Positions 36,079-43,755 of a DNA stretch of 64,000 bases are shown here, in pieces. Numbering within the stretch: position 1 is the stretch's first letter; each line of letters starts with the position of its first letter. The notes below the pieces were generated by a model, which worked only from the letters and a program-made list of their open reading frames with translations, ran no database searches and was not told the DNA's origin. The stretch is from Clostridium manihotivorum (GTDB lineage Bacteria > Bacillota > Clostridia > Clostridiales > Clostridiaceae). A program made the translations under genes and the position numbers. The DNA lies in assembly GCF_004015185.1 (NCBI RefSeq), contig NZ_CP025746.1, positions 620,001 to 684,000 of the forward strand, in the 5' to 3' direction.

Positions 36079-36141
36079 GTAATAAATAGCTTGTACCCTT
36101 AATATACTGAAGTATATAACATATATTTTGGGAGGGGTAAG

Positions 36142-36726
36142 GTGAAAGAGATCATTAATAGAAAACAATTAGGAGTTATGTTAATTCTTATAGCCTTAAT
36201 GGCAGTGCTATTTATAGCTCAAACCGGGTTTAATGATAGGTTTAGAATTGTATCATTAATGAATAGTAATATAACGGATTTTAAGCAGTATTCTGTAGTT
36301 AATGGTAAATATACATTTAAACTACCAAGTGAATGGGAAAGTGAGCAAAAGAGCTATCCTGGAAATTATATAGTCTATGATAATAATTTTAAAAATGATG
36401 ACTTAGGTATACTAGGCTATGCTCAGGTTATAAACTCAAATGAAAAGTTGGACAAGGTTGTCAGTGATGATAAGAATAGATTGAGTACAGAAAAGATATT
36501 AGATTATAAGGTAGTAAGCGATAAGATTAATGGTAATGAATGCAAAAAAGTTAACTATAAAGAGAAGCTCAATAAGGGGAAGCTAGTATATCACAGTACA
36601 TATTATGTTAGTGAGTCAGATGGAGTACTTTTTAAGGTGGACTTTAGCATAGGCCAAGACCAGTATAAGGAAAGCTTAACTTCTGTATTTGATACTGTGA
36701 TTGAAAGTTTTAAAAGCAACAAATAG
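36142..36726 (+). CDS. Membrane-anchored extracytoplasmic protein, PsbP-like domain
   Basis: The 194-residue protein has a GTG start at 36142 with a GGAGGGG site. One hydrophobic segment (about 9-26) acts as a signal anchor. The outside part (about 45-194) begins YTFKLPSEWE and ends YKESLTSVFDTVIESFK, the pattern of PsbP-like/DUF1795-type stress proteins that fold as an antiparallel sheet. The specific role is unknown. It is flanked by terminators on both sides and so is probably a single-gene unit. The family call rests on general pattern only. Confidence 0.65.
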   Translation: MKEIINRKQLGVMLILIALMAVLFIAQTGFNDRFRIVSLMNSNITDFKQYSVVNGKYTFKLPSEWESEQKSYPGNYIVYDNNFKNDDLGILGYAQVINSNEKLDKVVSDDKNRLSTEKILDYKVVSDKINGNECKKVNYKEKLNKGKLVYHSTYYVSESDGVLFKVDFSIGQDQYKESLTSVFDTVIESFKSNK

Positions 36727-36802
36727 TTAATACCATAAAGGTTGATAATTTTAAAAGGTTGAGTTTAGAACTCTTTAGTATTATAATTTAAATAAACAAA
36801 AT

Positions 36803-36827
36803 AGGAGAAGCATAAAGCTTCTCCTTT
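36803..36827 (+). terminator. Terminator after the PsbP-like gene
   Basis: AGGAGAAGC, ATAAA loop and GCTTCTCCT make a perfect 9-bp hairpin (36803-36825), with a weak T-rich tail. Confidence 0.7.
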
Positions 36828-36941
36828 AAATATTGTTTTTAGTTTGAGAATTAACTGATAGATGTATGGAATACTTAGAATTTTATGTAGCATAAGATTA
36901 TTTCTTGACTTTAGAATAATCTTAAATTATGAGTTAATTAC

Positions 36942-36960
36942 GAAGTAGTACATCTGTATA
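36942..36960 (-). repeat. Dispersed 19-bp element, solo arm copy
   Basis: GAAGTAGTACATCTGTATA is the inverted form of the 19-bp arm found at 52190-52208, 52271-52289 and 19582-19600, with two differences from consensus. The match to the right arm at 52271 extends upstream through ATTAC. It sits 18 bases before the GTG of the next lipoprotein gene, covering its likely leader. Confidence 0.5.
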
Positions 36961-36978
36961 AGGGGAGATTGGTACATA

Positions 36979-37812
36979 GTGAATAGTAAAAAGTATATTA
37001 TTTTATCATTGATATCCGTTTTAGTATCGTTAATACTTGTATCCTGTAGTATAACCGATGCCATACAAAGCAAGCTTGGTAATAAAAACAAAGACTTTGA
37101 ATATATAAAACAAAATAAGGTTGATAAGATAGTAATTCAGAGCACTAGAGATACTGGATTTAGGTTTGTAGTAACCGATAAGAGTACCATATCTGAGATA
37201 TATGATTTATTGTCATCAGCCAAGGCTGTGTCAGAAAAGTCTAGTCTTGACCCTGATTATATTTTTGAAATGCAAATGGGTAAAGATATAAAGAAATTTA
37301 ACTATGTTGTAGGTATATATGATAAAAAGACCGGTAATTTCTATGATGATAAATCCACATATGTAGTACCTAAAAGATTAGATAATGATATAATACAAAA
37401 TCTTTCTTTTATTAGAAAGCCAAGAGAGTTTGAACACGTATATTATCAATCTATCATTGACGTAATGAAAAAAGATAAAGATAAACTAATTCAAGATGGT
37501 GGAAATATAGGTGTAGATATCTCTGAAGATAGAGATTGTGCACAGTATATACTATCTACTGACTTAGAACAGTTCAAAAGGGATATAAAAGCAGTTGTTC
37601 CTAAAGGGGAGTTAGTAACTAAAGATACTGACAAGTACGATACTTTAATAAGTGTTAAGAATCAAGGATACAAGACCACGACTTTTAAGACAATAGTTAC
37701 TATAACTAGTAAGAAGGATAATTCTCAAACTAACTATTATGTAGATGCAAAATATGATGATTTTAATGCATGGCAGATAAGCGTATTAGATAAAAAACCA
37801 GATAGCTGGTAA
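36979..37812 (+). CDS. Predicted lipoprotein, unknown function
   Basis: The 277-residue protein begins with a lipoprotein signal peptide; the lipobox LVSCS puts the Cys near residue 23. The mature part has an N-terminal region with VDKIVIQSTRDTGFRFVVTDKSTI, which resembles DUF5301-like modules, and a C-terminal mixed alpha/beta region. No catalytic motif is visible. The start is GTG at 36979 with an AGGGGAG site at a rather long spacing of about 12 bases. The Mrp ATPase gene follows 18 bases later with its own site, so the two may be one transcript despite unrelated roles. The family assignment is uncertain. Confidence 0.7.
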   Translation: MNSKKYIILSLISVLVSLILVSCSITDAIQSKLGNKNKDFEYIKQNKVDKIVIQSTRDTGFRFVVTDKSTISEIYDLLSSAKAVSEKSSLDPDYIFEMQMGKDIKKFNYVVGIYDKKTGNFYDDKSTYVVPKRLDNDIIQNLSFIRKPREFEHVYYQSIIDVMKKDKDKLIQDGGNIGVDISEDRDCAQYILSTDLEQFKRDIKAVVPKGELVTKDTDKYDTLISVKNQGYKTTTFKTIVTITSKKDNSQTNYYVDAKYDDFNAWQISVLDKKPDSW

Positions 37813-37830
37813 AAATAGGAGGAACTAAAA

Positions 37831-38673
37831 GTGGGAAGTTGTTCAACATGTGCAAGCAAAGATAAGTGCTCAAGTGCTAAGAGTGGTACTAATGTATGCG
37901 TGAAGGTCATGCCTAAGTATGGAAATATAAAAAACATAGTAGGCATTATAAGTGGTAAAGGTGGAGTAGGTAAATCTACTGTTACTGGTATAATAGCGAC
38001 TCATTTAAGAAAAAAGGGATATAAAGTTGGTGTATTGGATGCAGATATAACTGGACCATCAATGCCAAGATTTTTTGGAATCAATGAAAAGAGAGCTCAA
38101 ATGATTCCTATAGATGATAAGAATAACTTTAAGTTCATTCCAGTTGAAACTGAAATGGGAATAAAGGTTATTTCAATGAACCTACTTACAGCAGAGGAGG
38201 CTCAGCCTGTAATATGGAGAGGCCCTGTAGTAACTGGAGTTCTAAATCAGATGTATACAGATACTGTATGGGATGAATTAGATTATTTACTAATTGATAT
38301 GCCTCCAGGCACAGGTGATATAGCTTTAACTGTAATGCAAAGTTTCCCAATAGATGAGATAGTTGTAGTTTCTACACCTCAAGACATGGTTTCTATGATC
38401 GTAAAAAAGGTTGTAATAATGGCAGAGAAGGTTGGAGTTCCTATAAGAGGTGTTGTAGAGAATATGGCCTACATAGAGTGTGATGGCTGCGGTACTAAGA
38501 TGAGAGTGTTCTCTAAAAAGTCAGCTGAAGAACATGCAGATTATTTAGGTTTACCACTAATATGTGAGTTACCAATTAATGTAGACTTAACTGAAGCCTT
38601 AGAAGAAGGAAAAGCTGAAAGTTATGTTGCGGAAAATGCACTTTATGATATGATGTTTTCATCATTATATTAG
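37831..38673 (+). CDS. Mrp/NBP35 family P-loop ATPase (iron-sulfur cluster carrier)
   Basis: The 280-residue protein has a short N-terminal Cys-rich segment (CSTCASKDKC, residues 4-13), the deviant P-loop GKGGVGKST (about 47-55), ADITGPSMPR, DMPPGTGD and the C-terminal CDGCG pair (about 213-217). These are the hallmarks of Mrp/ApbC/Nbp35 carriers, which bind a 4Fe-4S cluster between two subunits at the C-terminal CxxC and hand it to apoproteins. Clostridial homologues often have the extra N-terminal Cys motif, as here. The start is GTG at 37831 with an AGGAGG site. A ferredoxin gene follows, separated by 169 bases. Confidence 0.93.
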   Translation: MGSCSTCASKDKCSSAKSGTNVCVKVMPKYGNIKNIVGIISGKGGVGKSTVTGIIATHLRKKGYKVGVLDADITGPSMPRFFGINEKRAQMIPIDDKNNFKFIPVETEMGIKVISMNLLTAEEAQPVIWRGPVVTGVLNQMYTDTVWDELDYLLIDMPPGTGDIALTVMQSFPIDEIVVVSTPQDMVSMIVKKVVIMAEKVGVPIRGVVENMAYIECDGCGTKMRVFSKKSAEEHADYLGLPLICELPINVDLTEALEEGKAESYVAENALYDMMFSSLY

Positions 38674-38842
38674 TATATAGATTGATTATCTGTTAGTTAT
38701 AATCCAACTTAAGAGGTAAAGCTATATTTGTCTATAGGCTGATGTTATTTAAAATTTCACATATAGATAGTGTGAATATACATAATATGAAAACTTTAGT
38801 AAATAATATAGGTGTTAATTATTTTTTAAGGGAGGAATTTTT

Positions 38843-39031
38843 ATGACTGCTAATGTAGATAAGGATACTTGTATAGGATGTGGATTATGCCCATCTATTT
38901 GTCCAGAAGTTTTTGATATGGAGGATGATGGAAAGGCAGCAGCAGTGAACCCAGAGGTTCCAGAGGATGTTGAGGATTCAGCTAAGGAAGCAGAAGAGGG
39001 ATGTCCAGTTAACGCAATATCAGTAGAATAG
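38843..39031 (+). CDS. 4Fe-4S ferredoxin (single cluster type)
   Basis: The 62-residue acidic protein has the cluster motif CIGCGLCPSICPEVF near residue 10 and a remote Cys-Pro (EEGCPVNAI) near residue 54. These supply four ligands for one 4Fe-4S cluster; the extra Cys in the first motif could form a disulfide. This resembles the single-cluster ferredoxins of Thermotoga and Desulfovibrio rather than the classic two-cluster clostridial ferredoxin. It is a soluble low-potential electron carrier. It has a GGAGG site and two hairpins downstream. Confidence 0.95.
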   Translation: MTANVDKDTCIGCGLCPSICPEVFDMEDDGKAAAVNPEVPEDVEDSAKEAEEGCPVNAISVE

Positions 39032-39044
39032 TAATGATATTGAT

Positions 39045-39134
39045 AGGGGCTGCTACATAAGGCATAGAAGCCCTTTTAAAAATAGAGGCCATGCAATAAA
39101 AAGGTAAATTAATCTCCTTTTATGCATGGCTTTT
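39045..39134 (+). terminator. Tandem hairpins ending the ferredoxin gene
   Basis: The first hairpin pairs AGGGGCT (39045-39051) with AGCCCTT (39069-39075), then TT. The second pairs GCCATGCA (39088-39095) with TGCATGGC (39123-39130), extended by AAAAAGG/CCTTTT inside, then TTTT. The second also suits the minus strand, though it is about 125 bases beyond the gene ending at 39259. Confidence 0.75.
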
Positions 39135-39258
39135 ATTCATAATAATTTATAAATATACTTTAAAAGTAATATTATTTTTAACCAATTTAATTTTCTAATT
39201 CTTCTATCAGAAGCCAGAGGAGTTTTAAAAATACTTTTTGGAATGAAGGCGTACATCC

Positions 39259-39549
39259 CTATCTATGATTTTTTAGTTTTTCATCAATAGATATTCCGCC
39301 AGCTTTTTCATCAAGTCTAACTACTGTTATAACTCTTTCTATTCCAAGTTCAAAAGGAATCCTATGAGCTCTTTTTACCACTTCCATAACTTCGTCAAAG
39401 TCGCCTTCTAAAGTGGTACTCATGGCACCTACTTCATATTTTAAGCCGGTGTTCTCTATATATTCAATAACCTTATCAACTACTTTATACATCTCATCTT
39501 CCGTAACACATGGAATAAGTGGCATTACGGCTATATCTGCTATCACCAT
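39259..39549 (-). CDS. MTH1187/YkoF-type thiamine-binding protein
   Basis: The 96-residue protein matches the MTH1187 (DUF77) family: VIADIAVMPLIPC at the N-terminus, GLKYEVGAMSTTLEGDFDEV in the middle and RVITVVRLDEKAG at the end. These small ferredoxin-like-fold proteins assemble as tetramers and bind thiamine or pyrimidine precursors. It lies 12 bases downstream of thiT in the same direction. Both are under the TPP riboswitch at 40355-40441, which supports a thiamine role. It may buffer imported thiamine or hydroxymethylpyrimidine in the cytoplasm. Confidence 0.88.
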   Translation of the reverse strand: MVIADIAVMPLIPCVTEDEMYKVVDKVIEYIENTGLKYEVGAMSTTLEGDFDEVMEVVKRAHRIPFELGIERVITVVRLDEKAGGISIDEKLKNHR

Positions 39550-39561
39550 CTAATACACCTC

Positions 39562-40266
39562 TTAATAAGAGCTTAAAGAAGCTTGCTTAATAAATCTTTC
39601 TACAGGTAAGAAGTAAAGTATCACAACGCATATGACTGCTTCTGCACCCATTAATAATCCATTTACAGTTAACGAATATATCCATACCGATGTACCAGCT
39701 GGAGCATATGAACCAAAGAATGCTACTCCGGATATAAAGTGGCATATAAATCTTCCAAATATAGCTACGATACAAGCTAATAGTTTTGTATTTCTTCCTA
39801 GAATGTTGCTATTCTTGAAAAATCCTGATATACCAAGAGCTGTGAAAGCCAATGGGTAATCAAATAATAGTTGTATTGGATGAACTACATAAGGATCAGT
39901 AAGTAGATTTATTAAACTATATAAGAAGCCTGTTAATAGTCCTACTGAAGGACCGTATATCAATCCTATAAGTATTATTGGAATCATACTACCTGGAGTT
40001 ATGCTACCACCCTGAGGAAAATGGTAAAGTTTGAGCGCTTGAAGTATAGTTGCTAGGGCTAAGGCTAAAGCTATTCTTGCTATAAGCTTAGCATCAAATT
40101 TGATCTTTTTAGAAGCAACAAAAACACCGATAAGCACTGCACAGCCTAATATAGCTATAACATAAGTAGGATTTGTAAAGATGTCAACGATATTTTTTGG
40201 TAAGCTACCAAACTTGGACATTGCTTCCCAAAAGTCTCCGAACAATTGTTTAAAATAATTAATCAT
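39562..40266 (-). CDS. thiT: Thiamine ECF transporter substrate-binding subunit ThiT
   Basis: The 234-residue protein has about six membrane segments and the ThiT/YuaJ signature around GGSITPGSMIPIILIGLIYG (about residues 85-104) and GLLTGFLYSLINLL. ThiT is the S-component that binds thiamine and docks on the shared EcfA-EcfA'-EcfT energising module, which is encoded elsewhere. The gene is longer at its N-terminus than typical ThiT (about 190 residues), with an extra membrane segment before the core. The upstream TPP riboswitch is direct evidence for thiamine control. The ATG at 40266-40264 has an AAGGGGG site. Confidence 0.94.
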   Translation of the reverse strand: MINYFKQLFGDFWEAMSKFGSLPKNIVDIFTNPTYVIAILGCAVLIGVFVASKKIKFDAKLIARIALALALATILQALKLYHFPQGGSITPGSMIPIILIGLIYGPSVGLLTGFLYSLINLLTDPYVVHPIQLLFDYPLAFTALGISGFFKNSNILGRNTKLLACIVAIFGRFICHFISGVAFFGSYAPAGTSVWIYSLTVNGLLMGAEAVICVVILYFLPVERFIKQASLSSY

Positions 40267-40310
40267 AAAAAGAACCCCCTTTTAGTGTATGAGGAGTGGA
40301 AAGCGAGAGC

Positions 40311-40340
40311 AAAAAAACCGCATTCCAGAAGGAATACGGT
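40311..40340 (-). terminator. Expression-platform terminator of the TPP riboswitch
   Basis: On the minus strand ACCGTATTCC, a four-base loop and GGAATGCGGT (one mismatch) form a stem at 40318-40340, followed by seven U. It sits between the aptamer and thiT, so TPP binding should favour termination. Confidence 0.88.
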
Positions 40341-40354
40341 TGATATAATATCAA

Positions 40355-40441
40355 TAACGCTTTCCTACGCTGGTATTATCCAGATCAGGTATGAGGGTTA
40401 ATGATAAGAATCATCTCTCAGCCTTAAAGGCACCCCTAGCC
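40355..40441 (-). ncRNA. TPP riboswitch (THI element) upstream of thiT
   Basis: Read on the minus strand, the aptamer shows the conserved elements in order: AGGGGTGCC, GGCTGAGAGATGA, ACCCTCATACCTGATCTGG, ATAATACCAGCG and GTAGGAAAG. These are the core THI-box sequences that bind thiamine pyrophosphate. A terminator follows at 40311-40340. When TPP is plentiful, thiamine uptake should be shut off by early termination. Confidence 0.97.
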
Positions 40442-40477
40442 ACACTATTTTAATTTACCACAATTATACTCCAGATT

Positions 40478-40687
40478 TTAGAAAAAATCAATCAGTTTGT
40501 CACTAGTGGCTTTATCGTGTGAGAAGGAGCTGTTATCTATTGAATTTCTTATACTTATAGGTACATCGATGGTATCTCCAACTTTAACATTTTGAGATAG
40601 TCTTGATACAGACAAATCTATTGTTGTACCATCTTCGAGAGATATAAAAGCATCAGTTTTGTTCATATCTAAAACTTTTCCTTTCAA
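40478..40687 (-). CDS. Small protein resembling an RsgI N-terminal or OB-like domain
   Basis: The 69-residue ORF has an AGAGGTGAT site before its ATG. The first 45 residues (MKGKVLDMNKTDAFISLEDG onward, then VKVGDTIDVPI) form a repeated beta pattern. It resembles the RsgI N-terminal domain seen in this window at 56203 (KGLVVDIKGNKVVILTDSGE) and small OB folds. The tail is polar. It has no membrane segment. It stands alone upstream of the TPP leader and may be an orphan cytoplasmic module. The resemblance is by eye only. Confidence 0.55.
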   Translation of the reverse strand: MKGKVLDMNKTDAFISLEDGTTIDLSVSRLSQNVKVGDTIDVPISIRNSIDNSSFSHDKATSDKLIDFF

Positions 40688-40880
40688 GTTATCACCTCTT
40701 AAAATATGATTTATATAGTATTCTTTACTTTGATATAAGATTTATACTTGAAATCATATACTTCTTTTTTTCTTGGAAGGAATAAAATTTTAATGATTAT
40801 AAAAAGACAGGTAGTTTAATCATTATAATCTTGATTTTTCACTTATAGATAGTATGTTAGAATCTTTTAAAAAGAAAAAT

Positions 40881-40911
40881 AAAGTAAGGCTATATCTTAT
40901 AACCTTACTTT
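40881..40911 (-). terminator. Terminator of the degV-padR operon
   Basis: AAAGTAAGG (40881-40889) pairs with CCTTACTTT (40903-40911). On the minus strand the stem is followed by a U-rich tract. It lies 17 bases after the padR stop. Confidence 0.8.
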
Positions 40912-40927
40912 ATATAATAATTATGCT

Positions 40928-41380
40928 TTAATAGAGGTCAGTATAGATGATTTTGAAGACTTCTAAGGCTTCTTCTATCTTAACCTTAAGGAGAGTTTTT
41001 CTATCCTCAAATTCTTTGAATCCATTCTCTGTTAGAGTATAGATTTTCATAAACTTCTTTTTAGGATCATCCCACTCGCCTGATATAAGACCATCTTTTT
41101 CAAACTTTTTTAACAAAGGATATATTCCACCAGTACTAGGAATCCATAAACCGTTGGTTCTTTCACCTATTTTATGAGCTATATCATTTCCATTTGTAGG
41201 ACCTAAGCTTAATATATAAAGAACATATATTGGAAGAAGACCTTTCGTAAGTACTTGACCTACAGCTTCTTTTTCTTTTTGAACCTTTTTTAATTCATTA
41301 ATTTTTTGCTTATATTCATTATATAATCTTCTCTCTTCAGCTTTTATATCCTCTAAGCTATTGAAATTAAACTCATCCAC
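40928..41380 (-). CDS. PadR family transcriptional regulator
   Basis: The 150-residue protein has an N-terminal coiled-coil extension (about 1-45), then the PadR winged helix: LPIYVLYILSLGPTNGNDIA, GIYPLLKKFEKDGLISGEWD and the wing FMKIYTLTENG. A C-terminal dimerisation helix follows. PadR proteins are usually repressors of efflux, detoxification or lipid genes. It lies 9 bases downstream of degV on the same strand, so the two form an operon. Palindromes at 42371-42407, upstream of degV, are candidate operators. The N-terminal extension is longer than in most PadR proteins. Confidence 0.88.
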   Translation of the reverse strand: MDEFNFNSLEDIKAEERRLYNEYKQKINELKKVQKEKEAVGQVLTKGLLPIYVLYILSLGPTNGNDIAHKIGERTNGLWIPSTGGIYPLLKKFEKDGLISGEWDDPKKKFMKIYTLTENGFKEFEDRKTLLKVKIEEALEVFKIIYTDLY

Positions 41381-41389
41381 AATAAAACA

Positions 41390-42232
41390 CTATTCCCTTT
41401 GAACTGCAAGTCCTAGTAGTCCTGGACCTGTGTGGACTCCTAGAGCAGGGCCTATTGTAGCTATATCTATAAAACTGATATTAGCCCAATCTTTTACTTC
41501 AGCAAATAAGGCTTTTGCTTCTTCCAAAGCACCACCTTGTAGAACCCAGATCTTACACTTAGATACACTCAAATGTTCGTTTAATATATCCTTAAGTTTA
41601 CTAATAGCTTGTTTTCTACCTCTTGCCTTAGAATGAGTATAGTAAATACCATCATCATTTACAGAAATAACTGGTTTTATATTTAACATTTCACCTATTG
41701 TTCCAGAAACTTTTCCTATTCTACCACCCTTTTTTAAGTACTCCAATGTGTTTAGAGTAAAGTAGCCATAAGTTTTTTCTCTTAATTTAGGCAATACTTC
41801 TATTATCTCCTCAAAGCTCTTGCCTTCTTCTAACATTTGGATTGCATTTAGCACTAAGACTCCTTGAGGCATACTTAAGATTCTAGTATCAAAAATATGT
41901 GTGTGTAGGTTAGGATGATTTTCTGCAATGATTCTTAAGCTATTTGATGTTCCTGAAAGACCAGAAGATATAGTTATTGCTATAGCATGTGTATATCCTT
42001 CTGATTCTATCTTGTTTAGAATATCATCCATATATTTTCCATCAGGAAGTGAAGTTTTAGGTATTTCATTTTCAAGTGATGAATATAGGTCTTCAGGACT
42101 TATTTCAATTCTATCTAAATAATCTTTATCCTTATATATAATTCTTAATGGCAAAAAGAAAATACCATATTTTTTTAATGTTTCATTTTCTAAATCACAA
42201 CCGCTATCGGTGATTAAAGCTATTTTTTGCAA
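41390..42232 (-). CDS. DegV family fatty-acid-binding protein
   Basis: The 280-residue protein has the DegV signature: TDSGCDL near the N-terminus, ITISSGLSGT (about 83-92), FDTRILSMPQGVLVL, LEYLKKGGRIGK (about 157-168) and a C-terminal IGPALGVHTGPGLLG. DegV-like (FakB) proteins bind a fatty acid and present it to the FakA kinase for incorporation into phospholipid. No fakA is in the window. It heads an operon with a PadR regulator, and paired palindromes stand in its promoter region. The ATG at 42232-42230 has a GAGGAGG site. Confidence 0.93.
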   Translation of the reverse strand: MQKIALITDSGCDLENETLKKYGIFFLPLRIIYKDKDYLDRIEISPEDLYSSLENEIPKTSLPDGKYMDDILNKIESEGYTHAIAITISSGLSGTSNSLRIIAENHPNLHTHIFDTRILSMPQGVLVLNAIQMLEEGKSFEEIIEVLPKLREKTYGYFTLNTLEYLKKGGRIGKVSGTIGEMLNIKPVISVNDDGIYYTHSKARGRKQAISKLKDILNEHLSVSKCKIWVLQGGALEEAKALFAEVKDWANISFIDIATIGPALGVHTGPGLLGLAVQRE

Positions 42233-42370
42233 GTTTTATTCCTCCTCATATTCATAAATATACTATTTATAGTAAAGTTAATGTTTTCTGTTAAGCTGTA
42301 TATTGCTATCATAAGCTCATAAGTTATTAATTAAGCCTTTAAGTTAAAAGACTTTGTTATGATTAAATTA

Positions 42371-42407
42371 TATCACAAGTGATAACTATATCAATAGTGA
42401 TATAGTT
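42371..42407. promoter_or_regulatory. Two adjacent palindromes, candidate PadR operator
   Basis: TATCAC-AA-GTGATA (42371-42384) abuts AACTATATCA-ATAG-TGATATAGTT (42384-42407); both are perfect inverted repeats. They lie 140-175 bases upstream of degV and share the TATCA/TGATA half site. They could control the degV-padR operon or the divergent diguanylate cyclase gene. The rest of 42233-42586 is AT-rich without genes. Confidence 0.5.
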
Positions 42408-42586
42408 GTTTAAAATAATTAAGTATTTTAAAATTTATTACAATATATTTTAAAAATATAGTAAATAAATTACTATTATATTTAATTATATTAGAAAATT
42501 AATTATAATAGTTATATATGTAACATAAATAAACAACAGTAGAACAATATTTATAGCATTTTCGTAAATATTATGAGGTGAAGTTC

Positions 42587-43693
42587 TTGAAGAAGGATTT
42601 TTTTATAATTATATTATTTTCGTTTCTAATACTTTTCATAATAATTCTTCTTATAAAGAATTATAAGTTAAAGAATAATCTTATGGAAACAGAGGAAATA
42701 AAAAAAGAAATTTATAATATGGGAAAAAAGATAAGCAATATTAGCAGCAAAAAGCTAGTTTATGAGGTAATGCTCCAATCAGCTATGACGGTAATTGATA
42801 AGGCAGACAGAGGTAGTGTGTTAGTACTTGAGGATGATGAGTATTTTCAGTATAAGGCTGTAAAGGGGTATTCGAAAGAGCTACTTAATATGAAGTTGAA
42901 AAAAGAAGATGTGTATTTGTATAGACTTAATAAATTTGGAGATATACATGTACTCAACTTAAAAGCGGATAATAACAAAAGTTTGTTTGATGATGAAGTA
43001 TCACGTAGAATAGATGATATGGGAGATTATAATAGGATCAACAGTGCCCTATTTTCTCCAATTTATGTGGATGATAAAGTTATAGCAGTGATCAATCTTG
43101 ATATTACTAGAACAAATACAAGCTTTAACAAGGAAGATATAGTAAAAATGAGGTATATTAATCATGAGTTAGAACTGGCTCTTAAGAACTTTTTATCTCA
43201 CCAAAAGCTTAGGTATATTGCTACTCATGATGAGCTTACAGACCTTTATAACAGAAGAAGCTTTAAGGATAACTTTAGCAAGGAATTGATAAAAATTAAT
43301 CGTGAAAAACATATATCTCAAGTAGCTCTTATAGACTTGGACGATTTTAAGCTTATCAATGACAACTATGGGCATAATGAAGGTGATAAAGCTCTTACTA
43401 TAATGTCACAGGCTTTAAAGTTCAATTTAGATAGAAATCATTTATATGCAAGAATGTCAGGAGATGAATTCGTCATTGTATTTAAAAACTGTTCTGAAAA
43501 AGAGGCGAGAAATAAGATTTTGAATATAAAAAAGTATTTACATATAAATTGTGATGAAAGGAATCTTATAGATTTTAGTTATGGTCTGGCAGAGGTAGAT
43601 GGAGAAAGTAAATTAAGTATGGATGAAATACTTTCAATAGCAGATAGAAACATGTATATAAATAAAAAAGAAAAAAAGATTCTAACTTCCTAG
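42587..43693 (+). CDS. Membrane-anchored GAF-GGDEF diguanylate cyclase
   Basis: The 368-residue protein has one N-terminal membrane helix (about 5-22), a linker helix, a GAF-like sensor domain (about 50-195; GSVLVLEDDEYF, SALFSPIYVDDKVIAVINLDI) and a C-terminal GGDEF domain (about 205-368). The active site reads MSGDEFVIVF, with Ser in place of the first Gly, which many active cyclases tolerate. DELTDLYNRRSF and IDLDDFKLINDNYGHNEGD are intact. It should make cyclic di-GMP in response to a GAF ligand. I chose TTG at 42587 over GTG at 42578 because the GAGGTG site overlaps the latter. Confidence 0.9.
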   Translation: MKKDFFIIILFSFLILFIIILLIKNYKLKNNLMETEEIKKEIYNMGKKISNISSKKLVYEVMLQSAMTVIDKADRGSVLVLEDDEYFQYKAVKGYSKELLNMKLKKEDVYLYRLNKFGDIHVLNLKADNNKSLFDDEVSRRIDDMGDYNRINSALFSPIYVDDKVIAVINLDITRTNTSFNKEDIVKMRYINHELELALKNFLSHQKLRYIATHDELTDLYNRRSFKDNFSKELIKINREKHISQVALIDLDDFKLINDNYGHNEGDKALTIMSQALKFNLDRNHLYARMSGDEFVIVFKNCSEKEARNKILNIKKYLHINCDERNLIDFSYGLAEVDGESKLSMDEILSIADRNMYINKKEKKILTS

Positions 43694-43703
43694 ATAGTAA
43701 AAA

Positions 43704-43743
43704 AAGGTTCACTGAAGATATTGCTTTTAGTGAACCTTATGTT
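43704..43743. terminator. Bidirectional terminator between the GGDEF and YerB genes
   Basis: AAGGTTCACT (43704-43713) pairs with AGTGAACCTT (43729-43738), flanked by an A-run and ATGTTTTT. It serves two convergent genes. It contains the ACTGAAG core seen in other terminators of the window. Confidence 0.85.
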
Positions 43744-43755
43744 TTTAGTAACTCA

